Assembly: GCA_965205965.1 (NCBI GenBank)
Contig: CBDBHT010000006.1
Span: 496,001-560,000 of the forward strand
Source of the DNA: Bin55 sp965205965
GTDB taxonomy: Bacteria; Pseudomonadota; Gammaproteobacteria; Pseudomonadales; Azotimanducaceae
Length of the DNA: 64,000 nucleotides
Direction of reading: 5' to 3'
Shown: positions 37,079 through 45,000 of the stretch, one piece after another
Position numbering within the stretch: position 1 is the first letter of the stretch
Layout of the letters: each line of letters begins with the position of its first letter
Position numbers and translations under genes: made by a program
Notes under the pieces: model-generated
Told to the model about the DNA's origin: nothing
What the model saw: only the letters and a program-made list of their open reading frames with translations
Database searches by the model: none

Positions 37079-37327
37079 TTACTCAATTTTCCAGTTGAAG
37101 GATTGTATCATCACTGTCAATATGTTGGTAGATATTGTCGAAAAAATCGTGGAACAACTGTCGCGCACAATCGTGTCCTTACCTTCAATCTCCGCCAGTC
37201 TTTTTGGATCTCGTATCACCAATTCGGGTATCCAATCACGCATCTGAATGCGATGTTCGGCCTCTAGCTCTAGAGGAGCGCGATGGGGAGCCTCGGAACC
37301 GCAGATCAAGATCATGCTTACGTTCAA
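37079..37327 (-). CDS. ORF coupled to STAS gene, unknown, perhaps decayed
   Basis: About 82 residues, ending one base before the STAS start. In partner-switching operons this position is often taken by an anti-sigma kinase or regulator, but I see no GHKL ATPase motifs (no N or G boxes). The start (TTG 37327 or an internal ATG) is uncertain and the frame is closed by a stop not far upstream. It may be a genuine small protein or the 3' remnant of a larger partner. Confidence 0.35.
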   Translation of the reverse strand: MNVSMILICGSEAPHRAPLELEAEHRIQMRDWIPELVIRDPKRLAEIEGKDTIVRDSCSTIFSTISTNILTVMIQSFNWKIE

Positions 37328-37477
37328 TGAAGTGAGGGCCGCACTCAGTCAATCCGAAAATAGCGGTGAAATAAACCTGACACAGGCATTCCTTTGGAGC
37401 CCCTAGTAGGCTACCAGTTCTAACAATACGTGTTTATAATAGTGGATTGGAAGGGGTTCTGGGATCAGGAGGATTCG

Positions 37478-37620
37478 ATGCCGAAGCAATACATGGTGGA
37501 GTTAGCGCAGGATGAGCGGGATGAGTTGGAAGCGGTGCTGAAGTCGAGCACGCGTCGTGCGGTGTCGGCGACGAAGCTGCAGCGTGCACGGATTCTGCTG
37601 GCCGTGGGTCAGGGGGGTGC
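37478..37620 (+). pseudogene. IS630-like N-terminal fragment (second type)
   Basis: 'MPKQYMVELAQDERDELEAV' and 'RRAVSATKLQRARILLAVG' match the first ~50 residues of another IS630 subgroup. It is cut at 37624 by the tip of the chimeric DruA/IS4-a element. Confidence 0.65.
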
Positions 37621-37623
37621 TGG

Positions 37624-38759
37624 CCAATGGCATTCGTTTAGTGATCATTGTCATTCGTTTAAGGAAGTGCCCTTCACTCCTGTATGGAATGCCAGCCCTA
37701 TGTTGAGTTAATCAGCAGTTTTTGCTTGCAGTCTTCTCCCTCGCTGTCACATCTTCACGGGTTTTCGGGATCGTCGTTCGAAGGATCTGCCGGGCCGGAG
37801 TCGTTGTCGCGGCATCGGATGATGTCGCGAACCCACCTGGGTGACCGTTTCCTGTAGCGCGGATGCCTGCTTCAGCAACAGGCTCTCGATGTCGGCCGCC
37901 ATCATCGCCAGTCCGTGCTTGAAATGGGTCTGCTTGCGCGGCTTGCCATGTTCGTGCGGGCTTTCGTTCCATCGATGGTCGCCGTGACCGGAGAACCGCC
38001 GGGTCATGGCGTTCAGGGGGAAGCCGGCATAGAGTTTCTGTTGCACTCCCCGCTCGCTTGGTCCATGGAAGTCTTCCACCTCCATCCGTTGTTTGGACAC
38101 CTTGTACCATTCTTCCACGCCCCATCTTGCGCGATACCGCTCCGCCAGTTGCGGGATGGTGTATTGCTTCGAATCCAGCAGGGTGGTTCCGAGGATGAAG
38201 ACCGTTTTGCCGACGAGGTATTTCACCAGCCGAAGGCAGTGTGCACCACAGGTGGCGAGTGTGCCTTTGCGGGGGGCGATCTCCATCACCACATCCTCTC
38301 GGTCGCCGTGGATGAAATGGTCGATGTCGGCACCGGTTTTCCGCTTTATCCCGAACACCGCATGCAGTCCCCGGATCACGTGCACGTGCAGCATCCGTAG
38401 ACAGGATCCAGGGCTTTCCCCGCCCTTCGGCGTCCGCCAGCCAAGATGACTGCAGATGGCCGAAGCCAGTTCATCGCGACTCAAGGACGGAAACAGCTCC
38501 ACCGTCCTCTGAGTGTCCGAAATCCGACGGCGGGTCAGTCGCCTGCCACAAAATCTGATCGACTTCAGATCCACGATTCTCGAACCCATCCACTTTCCGT
38601 CCGAAACAATTCCATACAGCATAGTTTGCCAAAAAAAATGTCGCAACGCAACCCCTTTTTTTGAACACTCCAAAAAACAGAAACAAGTCCCAGTCAATCA
38701 ATGGGTTATAGAAAACCCTCAAAGGCGCAGATCGACTTTTCTCAAACCGAATGCCATTG
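37624..38759 (-). mobile_element. Chimeric DruA/IS4-a element
   Basis: Both ends carry the IS4-a/DruA-cassette tip CCAATGGCATTC (37624 and, inverted, 38759). Read on the minus strand it begins with a leader similar to, but diverged from, the DruA cassette leader, then DruA N-terminal codons, then IS4-a transposase sequence to the IS4-a 3' end. It shows that the cassette and the IS4 element share one terminus type. Confidence 0.78.
37747..38589 (-). CDS. DruA N-terminus fused to IS4-a transposase C-terminus
   Basis: A 280-residue open frame. Residues 1-66 are DruA-like ('MGSRIVDLKSIRFCGRRLTR', 'LFPSLSRDELASAICSHLGW'), and from 'HVIRGLHAVFGIKRKTGADI' onward it is IS4-a transposase, including the YREK box 'YRARWGVEEWYKVSK'. 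The join falls at GATGCTGCACG, shared by both parents. The first two catalytic Asp residues of the transposase are missing, so it cannot be a functional transposase. The frame opens further upstream to 38697, but ATG 38589 aligns with DruA starts. It stays open without any stop, which is unusual among relics here. Confidence 0.7.
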   Translation of the reverse strand: MGSRIVDLKSIRFCGRRLTRRRISDTQRTVELFPSLSRDELASAICSHLGWRTPKGGESPGSCLRMLHVHVIRGLHAVFGIKRKTGADIDHFIHGDREDVVMEIAPRKGTLATCGAHCLRLVKYLVGKTVFILGTTLLDSKQYTIPQLAERYRARWGVEEWYKVSKQRMEVEDFHGPSERGVQQKLYAGFPLNAMTRRFSGHGDHRWNESPHEHGKPRKQTHFKHGLAMMAADIESLLLKQASALQETVTQVGSRHHPMPRQRLRPGRSFERRSRKPVKM

Positions 38760-38785
38760 TTTCGCCATCCAACGTACCCATCCGT

Positions 38786-38904
38786 CCGAACGCACCCCGC
38801 TACCATCCCCTTCCCCCCGGCAAAGCCCAACCAACTTCGTGGTATCAACAACTTACACGCACATACATCGCACCCAAGCCATCCATTATGAGAAATAAGG
38901 GCTA
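38786..38904. repeat. 119-bp direct repeat, copy 1
   Basis: Identical to 39266-39384, 480 bp away. It contains 'CGCACCCCGCTACCATCCCC' and ends GAGAAATAAGGGCTA. The sequence between includes an ISNCY tail (38902-38995), so the pair may mark a recombination scar. Confidence 0.85.
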
Positions 38905-38995
38905 GCCGTCTCCATCCTCAATATCCATCCTCCCCGCCCCTCGGGACGGACTCCGCACGCCCCGAAAGCGAGCAGGAGAACATCATCCGCATGCC
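38902..38995. mobile_element. ISNCY/IS1202-like 3' tail fragment
   Basis: About 94 bp match the region just past the stop codon of the intact transposase (18984-19077), including GCCCCTCGGGACGGAC and GAGCAGGAGAACATCATCCG. The stretch 38996-39265 is GC-rich and I recognise nothing in it. Confidence 0.75.
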
Positions 38996-39265
38996 ATCGC
39001 AGCCACTAGGGGCGAAACCTCCCGACAGTCGGGGAGCGGTTCGGGCCTCGTCAAGACCAGGACCCAAGGGCGTGCGATAGGGGCGTCCGCCGCATGCTCA
39101 CCCGCATGGCTCATCATCCAGTCGAAAACAGCATCTTTCACGGGATGCGCCGCTTTGCACGCCGGTCGTAGCGGTCCGTAAAACGGGCCCAGGCGCATGC
39201 TACAAGTCCGCACCTTTTCCGCCAGCATCGCACTCAGCACCGAACGCGTCCCGCTTCCGTCCGAC

Positions 39266-39384
39266 CCGAACGCACCCCGCTACCATCCCCTTCCCCCCGG
39301 CAAAGCCCAACCAACTTCGTGGTATCAACAACTTACACGCACATACATCGCACCCAAGCCATCCATTATGAGAAATAAGGGCTA
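39266..39384. repeat. 119-bp direct repeat, copy 2
   Basis: Second copy of the repeat at 38786-38904, base-for-base the same in the two lines compared. Confidence 0.85.
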
Positions 39385-39419
39385 AGCACATCTGCCGCAT
39401 AAATTTGGTTTCGTCGCTT

Positions 39420-39438
39420 CAACCATCTAACAGATGGT
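39420..39438. terminator. Weak hairpin behind nitroreductase gene
   Basis: AACCATCT and AGATGGTT separated by three bases, seven bases past the minus-strand nitroreductase stop. No U-tract follows on that strand. Possible terminator. Confidence 0.3.
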
Positions 39439-39445
39439 TGTTCTT

Positions 39446-40117
39446 CTATACGTAAAAGCTAACAACTTCATTAAAGGGGAGTTTTAGAATATCGGGTACC
39501 GTGGCATCCTTTTTGGGATAGCCAGTAACCAGTAACAGGAATGGCCGTTCACGCGATGGTCGCTCCAGAATTTGGTTCAAGAACCCCATGGGACTGGGAG
39601 TATGCGTCAACGTCGCTAATCCAGCATGGTGTAGTGCGGAAATCAAAAACCCTGTTGCAATTCCCACAGATTCTGGCATGTAGTAGTTTTTTACACGATT
39701 TCCACGTTTATCAACCCCATATCTTTCGAGAAAAATTGCAATTAGGACTGGTGCTTCCGTTAGAAATGGTTTGTGCTCGTCGGTACCTAACGGTTTTAGT
39801 GCTTCTAACCACTTGTCAGGTGCGCGTCCCGTGTAGAACTCTTTCTCTTCGGCTTCGGCACCCGCTCGAATCCGTTTTTTGGTTTCCGGGTCTCGAATCA
39901 CCACAAATCGCCATGGTTGTCTGTTGGCACCACTCGGTGCTGAAGCCGCAGTCATTAATGCATTCTGAATTACTTCGTCAGGAACAGAGCGCGAGTCAAA
40001 GTCTCGTACAGTTCTGCGTCGCTGCATCTCCAAATGAAAATTCTGTGACCGGCTGATCATTTTATCCGGTTGATATTCATGGAAATCTAGTCTCAATCGA
40101 CTTTCTCCTGTACCCAT
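39446..40117 (-). CDS. Nitroreductase-fold flavoprotein, iodotyrosine-deiodinase-like
   Basis: A 223-residue FMN enzyme of the nitroreductase superfamily. The sequence follows bacterial homologues of iodotyrosine deiodinase: 'RRRTVRDFDSRSVPDEVIQN' with FMN-binding Arg residues, 'ASAPSGANRQPWRFVVI', the lid 'EKEFYTGRAPDKWLEALKPL' with Glu, Tyr and Lys where deiodinases hold the substrate zwitterion, 'ESVGIATGFLISALHHAGLA' and 'GYPKKDATVPDI'. The family reductively removes halogen from halotyrosines; a different natural substrate is possible in bacteria. Start is uncertain by ~19 residues (ATG 40117 or the internal Met before ISRSQNF). It stands alone. From 40118 to 40607 no convincing gene is seen. 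Confidence 0.88.
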   Translation of the reverse strand: MGTGESRLRLDFHEYQPDKMISRSQNFHLEMQRRRTVRDFDSRSVPDEVIQNALMTAASAPSGANRQPWRFVVIRDPETKKRIRAGAEAEEKEFYTGRAPDKWLEALKPLGTDEHKPFLTEAPVLIAIFLERYGVDKRGNRVKNYYMPESVGIATGFLISALHHAGLATLTHTPSPMGFLNQILERPSRERPFLLLVTGYPKKDATVPDILKLPFNEVVSFYV

Positions 40118-40607
40118 ACGAGAGGTTACGTCCTTGATGCACCGCTCACGATACAGTACTCCGATGGGTTAACAAATGGCGAATGCGGCGTTGTAATTAG
40201 CTGGTGCATGGCAGTACGCCAAATGACCTTCACCTCAGACTACAGCTGCTACCGTAGTCTCGTCAATTTCGAATTCATTGCGAACTCTAGCTAGTGCTGC
40301 GTCATGCCTGAATCTCAGGATAGACAGTCTTGAGTTTACGGTGTACATAATCGTCCAGAACGGGCTTATTCTTAGTATTCAAGTCGCATCGTTAATCCTA
40401 ACTCTTATCCATGACAATGCGCTAGTTGGCTCGCGTGATGGGTACGGATGACCTTCGCGAAAAATCCATAGAGGAAACTCAACAAATATCCCCAAGAAAC
40501 GCGGTAGACGCCCTATGTGGCAGTTTCAAGCATGATGGGAATACTAATCCTTTAGGCCGGGAAAATGTCAAAATCCCCTGTAAGCACATATTGAAAGAAA
40601 ATCTTCA

Positions 40608-40992
40608 TTTGTTCCAAGTCGCACTAGCGAAGGCCGGACCCCGTTACGCGCTGTGGGAACGGTTGCGCTTGCACCTGATCCTCATGCCGTTCCCCTTGGC
40701 TGGCGCGAATTGTATCTGTTCACCGAGCGGCCGTCGCAGCATTTCGTCACACCAGCCTTCGATACTTCCTGAACCCGCACTTGGACCGTCTGCCAAGCAA
40801 CTTTCGAACGGACGGCTGAGGGGTGTCGCTCGAACAGCGACTGTGCACGCGTCCGCGTGGGACCGCACAGGACGCAACATCCCTTCACGGAGGCTGAGCC
40901 GAATTCAGAGGGTTCAAGACCGCGCTTCGCGACACATCGGTCGTCCGAGAGTTGTGAGTAAAGACCAAAATTCCGTTCACGGGAAATTTCTG
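40608..40992 (+). pseudogene. IS4-c C-terminal and end fragment
   Basis: Begins with 'FQVALAKAGPRYALWERLRL' and ends with the tip TTCACGGGAAATTTCTG at 40992. Several indels are present. The tip faces the membrane-protein gene whose stop is at 41006. Confidence 0.8.
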
Positions 40993-41005
40993 GTCGGAAT
41001 CACTG

Positions 41006-41425
41006 CTAATCCGATTTCGTTTTGGCTTCGCGCGCCAAATTGACAATGGGCTGAAACCATCGTACAGAACTCGGTGTGAATAGTAGTACAACGCTAATGC
41101 ACGCGACAAGCTTGGTTGTTACGTCTCCTAAGTTGATGTCGTGGATGGAATTCCAGCCAGTATCAGAATTTGCTATTCCCCAAACGAAAAACACAATAGT
41201 GAGAGCGATGGCATAGCGTACCCAACCTGCACCTGTAGCGATTGCCCAGGCACAAGCAATCCATAACATGATGAAAAATACTTGGCCACCGTTGTTTTCT
41301 ATCTGTTCGGGAAAGACCGCCCACCACGCTATCAAAATAAGTGAGTTGAAAGCTAGCAGCCCGACAGCTATGTATACGGTAACCGGACATTGCTTAGGTA
41401 ATGGCAATTTAGGATCAATAGTCAT
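41006..41425 (-). CDS. Small multi-pass membrane protein, unknown
   Basis: A 139-residue protein with four predicted membrane segments ('VYIAVGLLAFNSLILIAWWA', 'VFFIMLWIACAWAIATGAG', 'YAIALTIVFFVWGIA', 'LVACISVVLLFTPS') and short polar ends. I know no family. The ATG at 41425 is directly preceded by a MITE-3 copy, which therefore now forms its 5' untranslated region or promoter. The 3' end is 14 bp from an IS4-c tip. Composition matches chromosomal genes. Confidence 0.65.
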   Translation of the reverse strand: MTIDPKLPLPKQCPVTVYIAVGLLAFNSLILIAWWAVFPEQIENNGGQVFFIMLWIACAWAIATGAGWVRYAIALTIVFFVWGIANSDTGWNSIHDINLGDVTTKLVACISVVLLFTPSSVRWFQPIVNLAREAKTKSD

Positions 41426-41429
41426 TTAT

Positions 41430-41529
41430 GGGCACCTCTACTATTGCCTTTTCGACGGATCATGTCCGATATAAGTGTATGATCTTGAACGTTGTAAGGA
41501 TTGTCTGCTTCGAATAAATAGAAGTGCCT
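41430..41529. mobile_element. MITE-3, copy 2
   Basis: About 100 bp with tips GGGCACCTCTACTATTGCC and AATAAATAGAAGTGCC. In reverse it shares GATCATACACTTATATC and 'CATGATCCGTCGAA' with the copy at 35139. TTTAT lies next to both ends, a possible target duplication. Confidence 0.65.
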
Positions 41530-41677
41530 TTATTATGTTAATCTATGGTTATACGATTTTAGCTTGAGCTGCTCGCAGGGAACGGGGCCATTTTATTCGT
41601 GTACTCGTTTTGGGTACGTAGTAGTGAACTGGTCTGAATCTTAGGATATAAATAAAGATCTCTAATGGTATGCACAC

Positions 41678-42622
41678 ATGCCGATAGCTAGGCAAGACAT
41701 GTCGGGCAAATCTTCAGATACTATCTCTGTGGCTAACATCTCTGGCGTTAAAGTGGAGTTAAGCATTGCTAGGGCAGGGGCTCGTGCTTTTGCTTTCGTC
41801 ATTGACTATTGTATTCGTTCTATTGTGGCTCTAACGCTCGTTTGGGTTGTGTGGATGTTAGCTCCTTATGATTGGGTTTTTAACCCTGAAAGTTGGAAGT
41901 CGGTGAAAGGCGATATGGTATTTTTCCTTGTTCTCCTGCCAGCAATGATGTCCTTTTTCCTCTATCACCCCGTTCTTGAATTTTTGATGAACGGTAGAAC
42001 ACCAGGCAAGCTTGTTGCGGGTATTCGGATTGTTCATCTTGATGGATCTTTGCCGACCATTGGTCCAATCTTGATTCGCAATGTTTTCCGACTTTTGGAT
42101 AGCTTGCCGGGGTTGTACTTGGTTGGGCTGGTGGCTACATACTACACGCGGCATTCCGTCAGGGTAGGGGATCTTGCCGCTAACACGGTACTGGTTTACG
42201 AGGACCAGCACTTATCAAAACATGTGACAGCTACAAATACAGCTACAGCCGACAAGCTCTCGATAACTTTCGAGCAAATTAAAGCAGCTAAAAGTCTACT
42301 ACATCAATGGTGTGAAACCGCGGAATTAGAACGCCAAGAGTCTGCACGCAAAATTTTGACGCAGCTGGAAGTTGAAATTCCTGTGGCTCCGACGGAAACA
42401 TGGTTTCGTGAAGCACTAAACAATGTTCTCCCTAGGACAGGGTCGAGTTCGCCCACTTTGGAACAAGCTGAGATCGTGCAAGACTTACTCAACCGGTGGT
42501 CTCAAATTGCGCCTGCAAAACGCGACCAAATGGCGCAAGAACTGTTGTTGCGACTTGGAAAAAATGTTTCTCCAAGTGCCACCAGTGAGCGATTACGTAA
42601 AGAACTTACTGAATTGGCGTAA
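41678..42622 (+). CDS. RDD-family membrane protein
   Basis: A 314-residue protein. The N-terminal half is an RDD domain: 'ARAGARAFAFVIDYCIRSIV' with the Arg-Asp pair in the first membrane helix, 'HPVLEFLMNGRTPGKLVAGI', 'RNVFRLLDSLPG' and 'HSVRVGDLAANTVLVY'. The C-terminal ~130 residues are a soluble helical extension found in some cluster members. The start may be ATG 41678 or 41699. It precedes a SpoIIM-like gene on the same strand and faces the DUF58/MoxR operon, an association seen in many bacteria. Its role is unknown; the cluster is thought to act at the envelope. Confidence 0.9.
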   Translation: MPIARQDMSGKSSDTISVANISGVKVELSIARAGARAFAFVIDYCIRSIVALTLVWVVWMLAPYDWVFNPESWKSVKGDMVFFLVLLPAMMSFFLYHPVLEFLMNGRTPGKLVAGIRIVHLDGSLPTIGPILIRNVFRLLDSLPGLYLVGLVATYYTRHSVRVGDLAANTVLVYEDQHLSKHVTATNTATADKLSITFEQIKAAKSLLHQWCETAELERQESARKILTQLEVEIPVAPTETWFREALNNVLPRTGSSSPTLEQAEIVQDLLNRWSQIAPAKRDQMAQELLLRLGKNVSPSATSERLRKELTELA

Positions 42623-42659
42623 ATCTTTAGCGACCTGTAGAATTGCGTATCATAAATAC

Positions 42660-43712
42660 ATGACGAACGGAACCGAGATTGAAAGAATGTCAACCGAAAG
42701 CAGACAGACCGTGGCTGAAATTGGTTGGGTGCAGTCGCGTGAGCCCCGGTGGGACTACGCGGACCAGCAAGCGCAGAAAATCGGGAGTAGCATCGACTTA
42801 ACCACCGAGAAGGCTCTGGAAGCAGTACATCTTTATTCGGAGCTTGGACGAGACCTAGCCGTTGCTCAGCGTATTGCAGCAAGATCGCAAGTGACTCGAA
42901 GGTTGAGCAAGACCTATTTAAAATTACATAGCGTACTGTCTCGTCCGCCGCGATCCATTTGGCGGGGTCTGCAGAAATTGGTATTCAAAGATGTACCCGT
43001 CATTGCCGCAGGTCTACGAGTGCAAATTATTTGGTCTACGGCTGGCTTTTTGCTTGCTGCTGCGGCTGGATGGGCATTGGTAGTGCGTTTCCCTAGATTA
43101 GCCTTTCTGTTCGTATCAGAGGAAATGTATAACAGTGTGACACGAGGCGAGCTTTGGACGGACGGACTCCTCAATATAGTTCCGTCATCGGTACTTTCCT
43201 TTCAGATATTCACAAACAACATAGTCGTCACCCTTTCTATTGTTTGCGCGGGTGCCATCTATGGATTGGGAACCGCCTACATCATTGGCCTCAATGGAGC
43301 TATGCTTGGTGTGGTATTAGCGTTCACGGCGCAATACGGCATGGCGGGCGAATTACTTAAATTTGTTTACGCTCATGGGTTCGTGGAGTTAAGCGTCATC
43401 TGCATAGCGGGTGGCGTTGGAATTTCGATAGGTGAAGCTCTAGTGCGCCCCGGTCAAATGACGCGCACGGCGGCATTCGCGGAAGCTGCTAGTCGAGCAA
43501 TCAGATTGCTTGGAGTGTGTGTTGTCTTTCTAATCGGGGCAGGTTTAATTGAGGGCTATATCTCTCCAGACCCGAGGTATTCGGAAGGTGTGCGTCTCTT
43601 AGTAGGTATTTCCTATTGGATCGTATTTATGTTGACAATCGTAGGCTTTTGGCAATGGAAAAAATCCCATACGACATTTAGACATGGTACTAAACGCGCC
43701 GTTGTGCTTTAA
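42660..43712 (+). CDS. SpoIIM-like (DUF95) membrane protein
   Basis: Around 350 residues. A polar N-terminus ('REPRWDYADQQAQKIG') with helical segments is followed by about five to six membrane helices, including 'TNNIVVTLSIVCAGAIYGLG', 'GLNGAMLGVVLAFTAQYG' and 'YAHGFVELSVICIAGGVGIS', typical of stage II sporulation M homologues. The frame extends upstream into the RDD gene, but ATG 42660 (or 42687) fits the family and leaves 37 bp after the RDD stop. The 3' end overlaps the convergent DUF58 gene by 23 bp. Outside sporulators the function is unknown. Confidence 0.9.
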   Translation: MTNGTEIERMSTESRQTVAEIGWVQSREPRWDYADQQAQKIGSSIDLTTEKALEAVHLYSELGRDLAVAQRIAARSQVTRRLSKTYLKLHSVLSRPPRSIWRGLQKLVFKDVPVIAAGLRVQIIWSTAGFLLAAAAGWALVVRFPRLAFLFVSEEMYNSVTRGELWTDGLLNIVPSSVLSFQIFTNNIVVTLSIVCAGAIYGLGTAYIIGLNGAMLGVVLAFTAQYGMAGELLKFVYAHGFVELSVICIAGGVGISIGEALVRPGQMTRTAAFAEAASRAIRLLGVCVVFLIGAGLIEGYISPDPRYSEGVRLLVGISYWIVFMLTIVGFWQWKKSHTTFRHGTKRAVVL

Positions 43713-44985
43713 CTAGACGGTAGTAGTTCATAACTCGACGTTCCAGTTCTCGTGGTTGGGTGATAAGTACGTGAGCACCCGCACGGTTTAGACTTTTAGC
43801 GTTTAAATGGATCTCTTGAATGTATTGGCGGGCGGCGAGGCTATGATAAGGGTCAAGCCATTCGTCGGAAAATTTCTCCGCTAAGGATTTCATATCCGCA
43901 CCTAGCAAACTGGCAACCACGCAGAAGTGTTTCGGTGCCATCAATCGAATGCTTTTAGCCAAGGGGCTTCCTTTTGTTTGGCCGTACAAATTGGTCATTA
44001 GCACAATTAAACATCTCCTACGGGTAACGGTCCGCAACGATATTGCTCCTGCTACCAGGTCACTCTCCACGGGTTGCGACGAGAGGCGTCCCAAAGATTC
44101 TCTAATTTGAAGCACGGCGTCAATGCCACGTCGCGGCGGTACAATAGCTTGAGGAGTATCAGCAAGCGCGATCAAACCCACAAGGTCATCCTGCTGTACG
44201 GCACGTTCTGCAAATCGCGCGGCAACGTTCACGTAATGCCCGAATTGATCCAGCTCGTCGAAGTTAGTTCGGCTTGAACGGCCTATATCCAGCATTAACA
44301 TAACTTCCAGATGCTGGTCCTCACTGAATACTCGAGTGATATGACGGCCGGTGCGCGCTGTTGCTTTCCAATCGACGGCATGCAAAGGGTCCCCTCGTTG
44401 ATACTCTCTTAGTAGTAACAGTTCTTTCCCAGCACCCATGACAACGGTGTTGGATGTGCCCGTAGTGTCCGTTCCCTGGTTCTTTTCTTTGGCTTCAAGG
44501 GCGTCGGGCACGACGCGCAAGGGAATATCAACGTCTTGAGGAGAAGACCACCAGCAAAGTTGGAGTCTCCCCAATACCCGCATATACAAACGATTCCAGC
44601 TGTGCACGCCCAACTCACGAGGGAAAATTTCGATAACTTCAGTAACGGTTTCTCCCGGAGCTAGCAAGATTTTGCGCGGTTCCAGTGAATTGTCGAATGC
44701 TTCCGGCAATAGTGGGACGTAATTTATTCGGAGCGGTCGCCGGTTTAGATTTTTGAAATGCAGATTGACTGTACCTTTGCGTCCTAATCGTAGCATTCCC
44801 TCAGTATCAGCCATGATTGTTAGCCGGTAGTTACGTTGAATCGCCCACTCGTAGACGAGAGATAATGCCAATAACAACGCGGCGAGACGCCAGAATCCAG
44901 CGTAAGTACCGTCAGACCACTGATCGACTATCGCAAGTGCGATGATACCCGCCAGAAATACGTACGAGAGCTGTGAGAGATTCAC
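43690..44985 (-). CDS. DUF58 / von Willebrand-like protein
   Basis: A 431-residue protein with two N-terminal membrane helices ('YVFLAGIIALAIVDQW' and 'LAALLLALSLVYEWAI'), a beta-rich middle, the DUF58 signature 'GKELLLLREYQRGDPLHAVD' with 'WKATARTGRHITRVF', and a VWA-like domain whose metal motif appears as 'VMLMLDIGRSSRTNFDEL'. DUF58 proteins are regular partners of MoxR ATPases and may act as substrates or adaptors. It lies 15 bp downstream of moxR and is co-transcribed with it. Confidence 0.92.
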   Translation of the reverse strand: MNLSQLSYVFLAGIIALAIVDQWSDGTYAGFWRLAALLLALSLVYEWAIQRNYRLTIMADTEGMLRLGRKGTVNLHFKNLNRRPLRINYVPLLPEAFDNSLEPRKILLAPGETVTEVIEIFPRELGVHSWNRLYMRVLGRLQLCWWSSPQDVDIPLRVVPDALEAKEKNQGTDTTGTSNTVVMGAGKELLLLREYQRGDPLHAVDWKATARTGRHITRVFSEDQHLEVMLMLDIGRSSRTNFDELDQFGHYVNVAARFAERAVQQDDLVGLIALADTPQAIVPPRRGIDAVLQIRESLGRLSSQPVESDLVAGAISLRTVTRRRCLIVLMTNLYGQTKGSPLAKSIRLMAPKHFCVVASLLGADMKSLAEKFSDEWLDPYHSLAARQYIQEIHLNAKSLNRAGAHVLITQPRELERRVMNYYRLVKAQRRV

Positions 44986-45000
44986 TATGTCCTGTTTGCT

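Noticed and set aside
40426..41043. A 205-codon plus-strand frame
   Set aside because: It spans the junction between unannotated DNA and an IS4-c relic, and its second half is non-coding IS4-c end sequence.
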